DNA of 64,000 bases from Cyprinodon diabolis. Taxonomy: Eukaryota; Chordata; Actinopteri; Cyprinodontiformes; Cyprinodontidae. Position 1 is the stretch's first letter, and every line of letters starts with the position of its first letter. Positions 47,101-58,876 of this stretch are shown piece after piece. Under the pieces are notes generated by a model. That model worked only from the letters and a program-made list of their open reading frames with translations. It searched no databases and had not been told where the DNA came from. Location: positions 13,545,875 to 13,609,874 of the forward strand of contig CM060072.1 in assembly GCA_030533445.1 (NCBI GenBank), in the 5' to 3' direction. The position numbers and the translations under genes are program-made.

Positions 47101-48301
47101 AGAGAAGCTAATTAAAGAGCAGCACCTGTTGCTGCAGGTAATAGAAACCTCTGATTCTAAAAGCTGATGTTAACAATACATATTCTGTTGCAAATCTCAA
47201 ACATCAGTGAACCCAATAGCCTTGGTTTCTTAAAACTACTTCGGCAAAAAGTCACATCTACTATAATATTAGGCGAAGAAGGCATGCTGGTTAGATGGGC
47301 AACAACTTTTTAGGTTTTAAATAAAAGACCCTGCTTCAAGACAAAATCTGGGAGTAAAGCCGAGTTGGTTTTAAAGAAACAGAGAGACATTCAGATATTA
47401 ATATAATGTCTCTTTCCTACTATTAAATCTGAGATCAGTACAGGATTGACTTCAACTAAATGTATATAATGGTTACCCTACCTGCATACCACTGGAGTTC
47501 TTGCACAATATCCATATTTACAATAATGTATTATACTGTTCAACTACTACCAATAGCTACATTTTCATATTCAGTGTTTTCTAAAAGCCTTTGCAAAGTT
47601 TTATTTTTTTCCTTTTTGGGGGTGGGTGGGGGGTTACGGGGATCGGTAATGCTTTGCTGGTCGCTGTGGCTGTACCGAACTAGAAAGCTGACTCATCATC
47701 TACTTCCACTGTTTTTACTGGCGCTTTGCCCTTTCCTTTCTCTCCTTCACAGTTCAACTTATAGCTTCAAGATCTCAGCCTTCATATCCCAGCAATGCTG
47801 TGCAGATCAGAGGGTTAGTCGTAATAACAGAGCTGCAATGGAGGAATATACAAGCATAGTTATGGTTTGATTATAGTCTAAGAGTAACAGTCTTGTAAAT
47901 CGGAGCATCTGATACATAAGAAGACATTTCAGGTGAAGTTTTTAATTGGGTGGATAGAGTCATTCATTCAAACAGAATCACAGTTGTCGCCATAATCTTG
48001 TGAATTGAAGACAGAATTATTTGCAAGAAAAGTGAAAAACTATTTCAAACAAAACTGACTTATTTGAAATTGCCTCTAGTGTTCATTTTGGAGTTGCTTT
48101 TTCACTTTAAAGGAGAAAAAGATGGAGACATTTTTACATTTTTGTTTCGGGAAAAATAGCCAAATAAATTTTTCTGTTGTAATTTTTCACAAATTGTTTT
48201 TCTTACTGCTTCATTTTGAATGAATATGAATTAATGGGTAATTTAATTATTGATGAGATGCATCAATCAAAAACCCCTGCGGGTTTAGGAAAGCTTTGAA
48301 G
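44180..48301. other. Downstream flank, no gene recognised
   Basis: AT-rich intergenic DNA. Apart from the small inverted-repeat element at 46275-46379, nothing is recognised. Open frames at 44406, 45137 and 47460 have no family motifs and no supporting splice structure. Confidence 0.55.
46275..46379. mobile_element. 105-bp miniature inverted-repeat element
   Basis: AGGCTGCACAG at the left and CTGTGCAGCCT at the right are perfect inverted ends, flanked on both sides by TA (46273-46274, 46380-46381). Such size and target are typical of mariner-type MITEs. Confidence 0.6.
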
Positions 48302-48661
48302 TAGGGCTTCAACTAACGATTATAATGCAAATCAATTTTTCTGTTGATTATTTTTCGATTAATAATTGGGCAGCTAAAGAATCCTCGAGGAAGGTGAAAC
48401 TAAAACTTTTCCCCTTGGGGAGTTCTGGATACATCATAAAGACAGACAAAAAAGATTTTTTTAATCTTGATGCAAAATGTTTATATATTTTTTTTTTTAC
48501 AATTTTGGTATAACTACTGCTCTAAGTGGGTTGCTCTGTCAGTAAAGGCATACTTTAGAGCCTCTACATTCCATTTAACGATGGATCAATTACTAAATTA
48601 GTTGATGATTATTGCAATAGTCGATTAATCATGATTGATCCAATTAATTTTTTCAGCCCTA
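48302..48661. mobile_element. hAT-type MITE
   Basis: The 360-bp element starts TAGGGCTTCAACTAACGATT and ends with CGATTAATC words then CAGCCCTA. Flanking 8-mers are CTTTGAAG (48294-48301) and CTTTGAAT (48662-48669), matching at seven of eight. The TAGGGCTNCAACTAACGATTA start is a common fish hAT-MITE terminus. It has no coding capacity. Confidence 0.8.
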
Positions 48662-48669
48662 CTTTGAAT

Positions 48670-51600
48670 CCAACAGATAATTAAGGAATAAGATTATTCT
48701 TTATCAAAGAATATAACATTTGACTCATCCATGTAAATTCAGTTGGCTGATGTAAGAACAAAATATGCTGGAAGTCTTATTTTAAATGCTTTTTATGAAT
48801 AAGTGGTTAAAAATATATATCTTAGTCTGTGGTCGTCCAGTTAGTTCATCTGTAATTTAAACAACTACCTTCTGGCTCAAACACTGGGTTCTTAGTCTCA
48901 GTCACTGATCAAACAATAGCTATGGGGAAACATTACTGTCTTCGACCATCATATTTAACAACAAGCTATGCTTAACTAATTCTCTCTCCAATGCAGCTGT
49001 TTTTCGACTAAAGCTCCCATCTGCCCAAACGCTGCACCTTACTCAGCATCCATCACTTTTCTTCCCATCACCAGCAAACCAACATTGTCACTCATCTCTG
49101 ACTTTTCTAAAAACTATCAACACTCCCCTCTTTTTACCTTATCTCCTGCTAGAGATCAGCTTCCATCGGCCATCACAATGCTGTACCACATAGACTCGGA
49201 TGCATTTTTAATACCAACAAAAACATGAGAACATCAGTAGCTTTAAGGACAAATGATCACAGACGAGTATGAGGAGGTACAAACATTTGGGCTCAGCTCT
49301 GCTTCTTTCCGACTCAAAGACAAGGGGGAGTGGGGGTTTGCTGGCTGAAATGCAGCCAGCGAGAACCAGACCCAGTACAACTTGTTCTTTCCAAGTTCTG
49401 TTTGCCACCATTCTGCACAGTCAGGTTAACGAGCAGCTAATATAAACAGCAGAAACATTCTTCTTTCTAGACGGTCATTTGCAAGTGCAACAGACAAATC
49501 AGGCAAGCACTGTGGAAATAAAAAATGCATATGTTTAACAAGATATTTTGATAATCTGAGAGGTCGTGAATCACATGAACCGTTTGTCTAATAGTCAAAA
49601 GCCTACAGGCTGAAAGACTTGGTCGATTTTATAGGATTTATTGTCAGTAAAATCTACGTATTAATACTTATATTAATTCTTATGTTTTAAAACCACCTAA
49701 CATGTTATAGCTCATCCATTTATTGTCTCAATCTACTCAAAAATTACAGCTATGGTCATTTTTAGCCTTACATAAATCTAGGATGCGGATCTAGTCCTTT
49801 TTATGCGTGGTATCTGATAATTAGATAAAAATCTAGGATCAGAGCCAGTCCAAGGCTTTATAGTCATAAACAGCATTTTCATTGAAGGGCCATTTCAACT
49901 ACCAACAGGAACCAGAGCTCAGTGAAAATATTAGATTCTTTATTTAACTTTAATGTAATAGCTAGAACTAGATCAAGTTTGACCATCTAACTCATGATTA
50001 GTTTATATGCATTTATTGGTTCCATTTGAAATAAAGTGTTTTGCTTTGGTGATGGGAGGTCAGTTGCTATACAAACTAAAGAAATTGAGTTAATAATGGC
50101 TAAAATGCATCTTTTCTCCATTTAAGTAAAAAAAAAATGAGTTGGACATTGTTTGTCCTTAAAAAAATAAAACATTTTTAGAAAAGAAAATATTTTTATG
50201 TGGGGGGAAAAAAGACTGCTGACAAAATACAGCATTTTAAATTAATTTACTCTATTTTGATAAATTTGATAGAAGTGAGAACCCTAATGTTTGGCTGCCC
50301 CCTGTTGGATTGCGAGTCCCTTTGCAGCTGCATGTTTTGCTTTTGCCTTGAGGCGGCTCAAAACCAAGTTACCAAGTGACTCAAAAACCAGTCAGTGAGT
50401 TAAATAGAACCACTGGTAAATGGCAAGGCAGAGTAGTGTCAGCAGAGCCTTCCGATTTAAATATAATATAAAATTAAAAATATTCATTTGTAAGTTAAGA
50501 TTATTTATTTATAACCCTTTCTTTAATTTATCATTCTGATTCGTTTTAAGCAATACCTAAATCATTTTAGACTAAACCGCCCCACAAATAGTTTCTATTC
50601 CCAATTTCTAAAAGAACAAACAAACAAAAAAAAGCACTAAATCTGGGGTTATGACAGTCATTACCGGTATATTGTTTAAACTGACATAAAAAAAAGAAAT
50701 TAGTTTTTAAAGACATGTCAAAATTAAAAAGTAAAGTTTATCTATAAAACCCCGGCAGCCTTCTTCTAGCATTTCTTCCCACAGTGCAGAACAAACACTT
50801 TTAAACTCATAAATCACTTTTAAACTCATAAATCACAGAAAGTTTAAAACTTGATGAAACAACAATTTTGCAGAATTTCTGCACCTTTCAAGGACTTTTT
50901 GCAATAAAACATTTGAGTAGGCACTCGGTTTAACCCTATCTGCTTAAGTAGGGATTATTGATCCCTTCATATTTTCTGCTTACAAACATTTAGCATCTTT
51001 TTGGTTCCATGGTACTTGAATACCAAAAGACCATTTAAAGCGAAGCTGGACACATGGATTTCCTCCTCCTACTACAGTCTAATTTGTCCTTAAAAATGTT
51101 TTCTAGCTTCTGCTGTCATCCATTTTTTCCTCCACTCTTCATTGGTTCTTCAATACAATAATATGAATGTTGCAGGAGATAATCCTTCTGTATTCTTTGT
51201 TTCAAAGAATGTTGTGCCATTTGTGAATAGCAAAGAGAACTATTGAACATATATAAAAAGAAGAGCTATTTTAAATTATTTTTTGGCTTTTTTTGCTATA
51301 TTTATTTTATTGTATTAGAATCTTATTTGTAGGCGGGGAAACAAAAAAAAATCAAAAACTGTATTTTTCATTAGTGCGAAAAACCTATTTTCTTCCTTTT
51401 TGTACAATTTCGATGTTTTAAGCGAGACTTTAAAAAGCAATATGATGATGACAATGTTTCCTGTGACTGTAACTGCATGCTGTTTGTGTTGCCTTAATGA
51501 TGGCTGCATCCCACTATGTCCAACTGACCCCTTTCTGGTTTCCCCTCTCCCCTAAAAACAAAAAAGGAAAAAATAAATAAATAAAACCCACCACCCAAAC

Positions 51601-52577
51601 TCCTGTCTCCACCAAAAGCCAACTTTCATTTCATGGATTCCCAATCCCATGTGATCCATTCCAGACCAATCCAATCCAGTGCAGTCAATAAAGCAGTGCT
51701 TTCTGTGTACACAAAACCCTCGGTCTCTTTTTATCACACAAACACACAAAGTAAGCACTCACGTTTCTAATCCCTTAACATTTATGGTCTTCGTGTCATT
51801 AGTCCGGTTACCGTAAATGTTCCACACTGGTAAAACTATCTAAAAGCAGGTTAAATATTTCTTAAAATAAGTATATTTACCCTTAATTTGAGTAGGTAAA
51901 TAAAATGATCTGCCAATGGAATAAGTATTTTTATTCTTAAAATTAGATAATTAGTTATTATGCACTTGAAATAGGACAATGCATTTTTTTATTTTTTTTA
52001 AATATAAATTGACTCAGATGACAGCTTAGTTAAAAGAAAATGCACTTATTTTTTAAAAATTGGCTTACTCAGATTTCACTTTTTTGCAGTCCAGGAAACA
52101 AAAATATGTTGATTCCAATACAAGAAGGGATCAAATATACATAAATTGCTGCTAAACAAATAAAAAAAGAGAGCTATAGCTATTTAGACTCCAGGATTTA
52201 TGAGAAATTGTAGATTCAGGGGTAATGTTGTTCAGTGATGATACAAAATTACACAAAAAATTCACGAATGGCATCATTTTTTCAAGTATTTGTGAACATA
52301 CTGAAGGATAAGAATGTGTCATATTGGCAGCCTTTGTAAATACAAACCTTGCAATAAATAATTCAGCCTAGAGAGACTCACACAGAGAAAAGTTGCATTT
52401 AGAAAATATTTCATTTATTTATACATGCAACACAATCATATTCTTTAACATATTTCTATCTAAGGAAAACCAGCTAATTTTTGATTTTGAACTAGCCAGC
52501 TGCTGAACCAGACTCAGTTTGAACAGACATCGAGAGGCGGACTGGGGTTCAAGAAGACAGAAGCAGATGAAGACATA
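48670..52577. other. Intergenic DNA, no gene recognised
   Basis: AT-rich sequence with one dispersed AT-rich repeat (51846-52090). A 22-bp word TTCTATCTAAGGAAAACCAGCT near 52456 also occurs near 25883 in the LINE 3' region, so a small LINE-tail relic may lie at 52450-52570. Confidence 0.5.
51846..52090. repeat. AT-rich dispersed repeat, copy 2
   Basis: AAATATTTCTTAAAATAAGT, TTTACCCTTAATTTGAGTAG and GTAAATAAAATGATCTGCC match 37454-37690 in order; the region ends TTTTTTGCAG near 52088. Confidence 0.65.
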
Positions 52578-54169
52578 CAGGTAAAAGCCAGTAAATTAGA
52601 ATATTTTGAAAAACTTGATTTTTTTCAGTAATTGCATTAAAAAGGTGTAACTTGTACATTATATTTATTCATTGCACACAGACTGATGCATTCAAATGTT
52701 TATTTCATTTAATTTTGATGATTTGAAGTGGCAACAAATGAAAATCCAAAATTCTGTGTGTCACAAAATTAGAATATTACTTAAGGCTAATACAAAAAAG
52801 GTTTTTTTTAGAAATGTTGGCCAACTGAAAAGTATGAAAATGAAAAATCTGAGCATGTACAATACTCAATACTTGGTTGGAGCTCCTTTTGTCTCAATTA
52901 CTGCATTAATGCGGCGTGACATGGAGTCGATGAGTTTCTGGCACTGCTCAGGTGTTATGAGAGCCCAGGTTGCTCTGATAGTGGCCTTCAACTCTTCTGC
53001 GTTTTTGGGTCTGGCATTCTGCATCTTCCTTTTCACAATACCCAACAGATTTTCTATGGGGCTAAGGTCAGGGGAGTTGGCTGGCCAATTTAGAACAGAA
53101 ATACCATGGTCTGTAAACCAGGCAGATTTTGCGCTGTGTGCAGGCGCGAAGTCCTGTTGGAACCTGAAATCTCCATCTCCATAGAGCAGGTCAGCAGCAG
53201 GAAGCATGAAGTGCCCTGAAACTTGCTGGTAGACGGCTGCGTTGACCCTGGATCTCAGAAAACAGAGTGGACCGACACCAGCAGATGACATGGCACCCCA
53301 AACCATCACTGATGGTGGAAACTTTACTCTAGACTTCAGGCAACATGGATCCTGTGCCTCTCCTGTCTTCCTCCAGACTCTGGGACCTCGATTTCCAAAG
53401 GAAATGCAAAATTTGCTTTCGTCAGAAAACATGACTTAGGACCACTCAGCAGCAGTCCAGCTCTTATTTTCCTTAGCCCAGGTGAGAAGCTTTTCGCGCT
53501 GTTTCTTGGTCAACAGTGGCTTGACATGAGGTATGCGGCAGTTGAAACCCATGTCTTTCAATCGTCTCTTGGTGGAGGATCTTGAAGCACTGACTCCAGC
53601 AGCTGTCCACTCCTTGTGAATCTCCCCCACATTTTTGAATGGGTTTTTTTTTTCACAATCTTGACTAGGGCGCGGTGATCTCTATCTCTACCACAGTTTT
53701 TCCTTCCCTTTGCCTCTCTATTAATGTGTTTGGACACAGAGCTCTGAGAACAGCCAGCCTCTTCAGCAATAACCTTTTGTGTCTTTCCCTCCTTGTTCAA
53801 TGTGTCAATGGTCGCCTTTTGGACAGCTGTCAAATCTGAAGTCTTCCCCATGTTTGTGTAGGCTTCAGAACTGGACTGTGAGACCATTTAAAGGCCTTTG
53901 CAGGCGTTTTGAGTTAATCAGCTGATTAGTTTGTGGCACCAGGTGTCTTCAAAATTTAACTCTTACACAATATTCTAATTTTGTGACACACAGAATTTTG
54001 GATTTTCATTTGTTGCCACTTCAAATCATCAAAATTAAATGAAATAAACATTTGAATGCATCAGTCTGTGTGCAATGAATAAATATAATGTACAAGTTAC
54101 ACCTTTTGAATGCAATTACTGAAATAAATCAAGTTTTTCAAAATATTCTAATTTACTGGCTTTTACCTG
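52578..54169 (-). mobile_element. Tc1/mariner transposon, nearly complete
   Basis: The 1592-bp element has long inverted repeats of about 200 bp (52578-52780 and 53968-54169), starting CAGGTAAAAGCCAGTAAATT, with TA target duplications at 52576-52577 and 54170-54171. The two repeats look almost identical by eye, suggesting a fairly recent insertion. The minus strand encodes a full-length DD34E transposase gene with two lesions (see next entry). It is inserted in the flank downstream of jade2. Confidence 0.92.
52866..53851 (-). pseudogene. Tc1 transposase, one frameshift and one nonsense
   Basis: From the ATG at 53851 the product starts MGKTSDLTAVQKATIDTLNK, with a helix-turn-helix region (KVIAEEAGCSQSSVSKHIN) and GRKNCGRDRDHRALVKIVKK. 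A T-run at 53642-53652 (minus-strand A-run) shifts the frame; GEIHKEWTAAGVSASRSSTK continues in another frame. In the core, SWTAAEWS is followed by TAA where lysine is usual (near 53438), then VMFSDESKF. The catalytic residues of DD34E are all present: the D in FSDES, the D in RFQQDFAPAHS, and the E in SPDLSPIEN. The end is ETKGAPTKY. The family cuts and pastes at TA sites. This copy is inactive as it stands. Confidence 0.92.
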
Positions 54170-56150
54170 TAAATGAAATAAGCTCATTGGCGCTCGGGCT
54201 CCGGTTTAAGACTTCAATGCTGTGAATCAACATACGCTTGGATCAGTCACTTAGAAAAGAAGAGTAATCTTCCCCCCGCGGCCAGGACATTGGTGGTGGA
54301 ATAAGCCAGAGGATGAATGGCACTGAGAATGTGTGGGACAGAGAAAATGGGCGAGGAACAAGATGAAGGGCGTCTTGCGAGATGATTGGCTTCAGAGAAG
54401 GTGAGTCCCCTGATTTGATTGGTTGGAGCTGAACGAGGGACATCACAGGTGGTCCAGGTGAAGCTGATAAGAATCTTCCAGATTGAATTTAAGCTTAATT
54501 TGTGTTATATAGAAGCATAACTACACTGCTAAGTTAAAAACCCCACATTTCATTTAAGTACTAAGTAATTTAAGCACACTTTAAAAAACGTAATTAAATA
54601 GTTGCAACACCTTTTTGCACCCATACAATACAAACATTAAATAAAAGTAAGTCAGTATTTCTTAAAATAAGACAATTTGCCAATGGAATAAGATGATTTA
54701 CATGTAAAATAAAAGAAAAATGGTAAAAAAAATATTTATTTATTATTCATTCTATTGGCAGATGATCTTATTTACCTAATTAAAATGAAGAGCAAATACT
54801 CTTAAAGAATTATTTGCTTATTTATTTAACTGTTTTTGCAGTTCAATAATTCCAATAAAATATTTTTTTACATTATTATTCAGACTACTGCTATGTGATA
54901 GAAAAGACAAGATAAAATGTGTATATATGTCCCAGGACAGGGAAGGGATGCATGAATCTAACAAAATACTACTTTGTGCATGATTTTGATAAAATAACAT
55001 TAAAGGGTACCGAAAACAGATTGATTGGTTGATTTGGCCATTAAAAATCTTGTATCTTCAAGCAGTGTAATTTTTTATAGCCCAACCATAACTTTATGGA
55101 ACTTCAGATTTGTATTATTTTCGATAATCTAGTATGGACAAAAGTTTCTAAAATTCTCTAACTTTTTCAATACAGGAAGGCTGCATGCAAACCATCTTGC
55201 TAACATGCAGTATTCAACCCTATTTTAACTGAGCATGTTTGGTCCTTTTTCTGAGAGCCATTACCCTTAGCAACACATTAAAAATTTCCCCACCGAACAA
55301 GTCGATTTTCAATGATAAAACTGAGCAGTTGTGTTTTAAAGCCACAAAAATAACCTGTACATTCAACCTTATAAAGGAAAATATTCTGTGAATGGTACAA
55401 GACTATTTATGAGGTGAAGTTGAGAACTGGAAAGCAGAGAATTGTAAATTATACATACATATTTCCCCCTTAAGGATTCCAAAAAAGATTTTCACACTGC
55501 ATGATATTCAGATTAAAAAGATACATATATAAATGACCGCTAAAGTCCAAAGCAGCATCATGAGAACATTTCGCTTCCCCTGGATGATTCCTCAATGAAT
55601 TTCATAACGTTAATTACCAGGCATGTGAAGCTGTTGAGTGGCAGCTATTTTCTTCTTGTCATTTTTTCTTCCCAGCAGACTGTCATATCTGGGAGAAAAC
55701 TATTTGCTCACTTGTATCTTGTAATATAGGGCAACCCTAATTAGCTGTCCTCACAGGCCAAGGCAAGTTAAGCAACACCCTTAAACATTTAGCATTCCCC
55801 ATGACTGAATGAGTGGACAGCTGACAACGTCTACCCATGACGGGAATGACTAAAGCTACTTTTTAGGCCTCTTAAAGACAGACAGATAACATAACAGTTA
55901 ATACCATTACACGGAAGACAATCTATAAGTAGTAAGAAGGATAGCGTTATATAGATTCATTATTAACTTAAATATTTCAAACATGTTATCTTTCACGTAA
56001 TTAATATATTGGCACCTATACCTTTAACTAAGAACAATCAAATAATCAATATGCGGTCAATATGTTATTTTTTCAACCGTTGTGGGAAACTCTGGAAAAT
56101 GATAATGACTGTTGCCTTGCTGTTCAACAAGTTTTTATACTGTTTATAAC
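54170..56150. other. Intergenic DNA, no gene recognised
   Basis: 54180-54480 is GC-richer and may be the continuation of an unidentified repeat interrupted by the Tc1 insertion. 54648-54842 holds a partial copy of the AT-rich dispersed repeat. The rest shows nothing recognisable. Confidence 0.5.
54648..54842. repeat. AT-rich dispersed repeat, partial copy 3
   Basis: GTATTTCTTAAAATAAGACA and GCCAATGGAATAAGATGATT are followed by an inverted counterpart ATTGGCAGATGATCTTATTT near 54757, so this copy is partly palindromic. Confidence 0.55.
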
Positions 56151-56902
56151 TGCCATGATCTTGGCGCTGATGACTGGCTTGACTACTCATTTCATTTACC
56201 TGCCCAGCTCTACCAAATTCTAATTACCTTTCATCTGATCCACCTGCTTCAGCTTCTATTTAACCAGCCCTCAACCAGTCATCAGTGCCAGATTCTTCGA
56301 GCCCTTGGTGATAGTATTCCAGTGTACCTAAGTGTTTCATATTGTCTGATCCTGACCCGTTCTGCTTCTGGACCTCTGAGCCTGCCTGTCCCAATTCTGA
56401 TCTGTTTGCCTGACCTGTTCTCAGACTCCTGCTGAATTCTGGCTGTTTACCAAATCTGGAACTCACTCCTGACACCATTCTGTCACCCTTTGGTACTTTT
56501 TTGTATTCCCTGGCACGTCCTCAACAGCAGCTTTGGCTTCGCCCTCTGGATTATCCTGCCTTCCTTCGACTGCTCAGTTCTGATGTATTGCCTGTCCTCC
56601 GACCTCCAGGACTTCAACGTGTGACACTCTCTGGGCAATGTCGTCCACATCTTTTTGACAGCTGACCGGCTGGAACCAACCTCGTCCTCTGGGCATGGAC
56701 TGAACTTTAAGACCAGGTTAGTTGCTCACAGGTTCATTATAATCTTCCAACTGATAGACATGGTAACGAACCTGTGTCCTCTCCCTGCAAAGGTTCCTGC
56801 CTTTCACGCAGACACTGTTCACTGAAAATCTGTTTACTCAATAAACGTTTTTGAGAAGTCTGTCTGCTTCGAAAACTGGATTCTCTGTTCTAAACCTTGA
56901 CA
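56151..56902 (+). mobile_element. Solo LTR with perfect 5-bp duplication
   Basis: The 752-bp unit starts TGCCATGATCTTGGCG and ends AACCTTGACA (TG...CA). It is flanked by ATAAC on both sides (56146-56150, 56903-56907), as for an LTR-retroelement insertion that recombined to a solo LTR. A TATA-like CTATTTAACC lies at 56257 and a polyadenylation signal AATAAA at 56840. No internal genes remain. The unit shares CATCAGTGCCAGATT, TTCGAGCC and the GATCTTGGCGCTG start with the LTR at 58207-58876. Confidence 0.82.
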
Positions 56903-56907
56903 ATAAC

Positions 56908-58206
56908 AGCAGTATGTAGCAAATGCTCACTGAAGATTAAGACAAGTTTTTTTGGGAGGGCACTTTTATAGAGAGAGTTGGAGGAATGTATTAATTATTA
57001 TCTAGACCTGTGAGTCTGGACTGAAGACACAGGGTACATAGTGAGAAGTTAATACATTTCTAGATTCAAGTTAATTACAAAACCTGAAGATGATTGAAAG
57101 CTGAATTAGGGATCAAGACAGGTGGAAAAATAGAACAAATAACCAAAGGCAGGTGTATGAAATCAGCTAATTAACAAAAGGTTCCGACAAAGGGAGAACT
57201 GATCAAATAGAAAAAATACAAATAAGGAGCTAAGAGAACCAATCCAAAAATACAGAAATAACGACTAAAGAAAATAAAGACAAAACCAATAAAACACTTA
57301 GAAATAAACAAGGGAAATAATCTAGAAAGCACCCGGCAGGAATAGAAACAAAGAAATAAAAGACAGCAAACCCCATCTGGCAAAAATAACAGAATATGAC
57401 AAGTCACCATGAACTAAATCAAAACCTAACTTACAGATATTGACAATTTTCATTGTTTAGTAGTTACTGTCTATCAGGTTCCCTAAATTGATATATCTGA
57501 TAGTATAAAATAATAATAATAAGTTATAGACACCATCATACACTTTGTCTTATGGTAATTCAGAATTGGTTTCCTTGGTGAGGGCTTAGGATTTACAGTA
57601 TATAGTGCCCCTATGCAAACTGTGAGGTGAAGGGTGATAAAGCAGCCAGCGGGGAATCCCTTGGAGTGAGGACGTTCACTATTTGCTCTCACCTCATGCT
57701 GCGAGAAAAATTGAGGTGTTGTTACACAGCAGCACCACATAGTGAGAACGAAGCTGTGATCGCTGAAATTAAAAAATCTTACGTTTTCTAAGAAATAAAA
57801 TTGCATCAACCAATCAGGGACTGGTTGTGGTTGTGACAAAGATTTAAGTTGTGCAGTCATGACAAATCTTTTTTTTAGTTAAAATTAAATATAGAGGAAA
57901 TAATGTTGACAATGTATGAAACAGATACAAGGAGGTACCAAAGTGATCTACTTTTTCAGCACTTCTGGGGCTTTTAAACTGATGGTCTCCCCAAGCCGAT
58001 TTAAAGTTGTGCAGAGAGAATAATTTAAGAGCAGTCTGTAATGTCATGTTTCACTCATGCTTTTACTGTGAAATGCTGATTTTAGGGGGTAATGGTGGAA
58101 CTAAACTGAAGAATCTAGGAGGCTGATATGGTGTTGATTATTGTGAAACAATCATTCCAGCCCCTAAATGAGGTAAACATGCCAGCACAGGAATTACATT
58201 TTCCCA
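56908..58206. other. Spacer between the two LTRs
   Basis: About 1.3 kb, AT-rich, without gag, pol or other frames. It is not a retroelement interior because the two LTRs face opposite ways. Confidence 0.5.
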
Positions 58207-58876
58207 CTTCAGACAGTTTGACCCAGAATTCTGGCAGACAGAACAGGTAGTTTAAAGGAAAATTGCTTTATTGAAAGCTCCGGATTTTGAGAGGAGTCAG
58301 CTGGGACCGGCTTGCTGAATTCTCTGGTTATAAGTTCAGTCCGTGTCCAGAGGAAGGAGTGGGAGCCAGTCGGATGAGTTCTCCACAACATATGATGGGA
58401 GCCGCCCAGAGAGTTCCAGAACAGAGCAGCCATCAGACGCTGAAGAGCAGGAGCGTCCAGAGGCAGAATCCAGAGCAGGTAATGAAACTGGGGTCCAGAC
58501 ATGAAGATCAGACAGATGCAGAGGTACCAAGGGGATAATCCAAGCCAGGGTCAGGAGAGACAGATCCAAGGTTGTTAAAAGGCAAAGTACAAACAGCAGT
58601 CCGAAGACAGGAGACAGGCAAAAACAGACCGAAACAGGGGCAGACAAAAAACTCAGGAATCCAGGGGCAAAAACAGGTATGGATCAGCAATACTGGGTAC
58701 ACTAGATATTTCTCACACTAGGCTCGAATAATCTGGCACTGATGGCTGGAAAACAGGCAGCATAAATAGGAGCTGGAAACAGGCTGGTCATATGAGTGGT
58801 AATGAGCAACCAGGCGGAGTTAGACAGGTTAATGGAATGAGCAACTAAGCTAGCCACCAGCGCCAAGATCATGACA
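58207..58876 (-). mobile_element. Related LTR in opposite orientation
   Basis: Read on the minus strand it starts TGTCATGATCTTGGCGCTGG, has a TATA-like CCTATTTATGC, then CCATCAGTGCCAGATTATTCG, and an AATAAAGC signal near 58270. The inner end near 58207 is approximate because I could not match a target duplication. It belongs to the same family as 56151-56902, but the R/U5 parts have diverged. No internal genes adjoin it, so it is another solo or truncated LTR. Confidence 0.65.

Noticed and set aside
47460..47870. 136-codon + strand frame with hydrophobic stretches
   Set aside because: Pyrimidine-rich sequence yields apparent membrane segments; no recognisable family and no exon structure.
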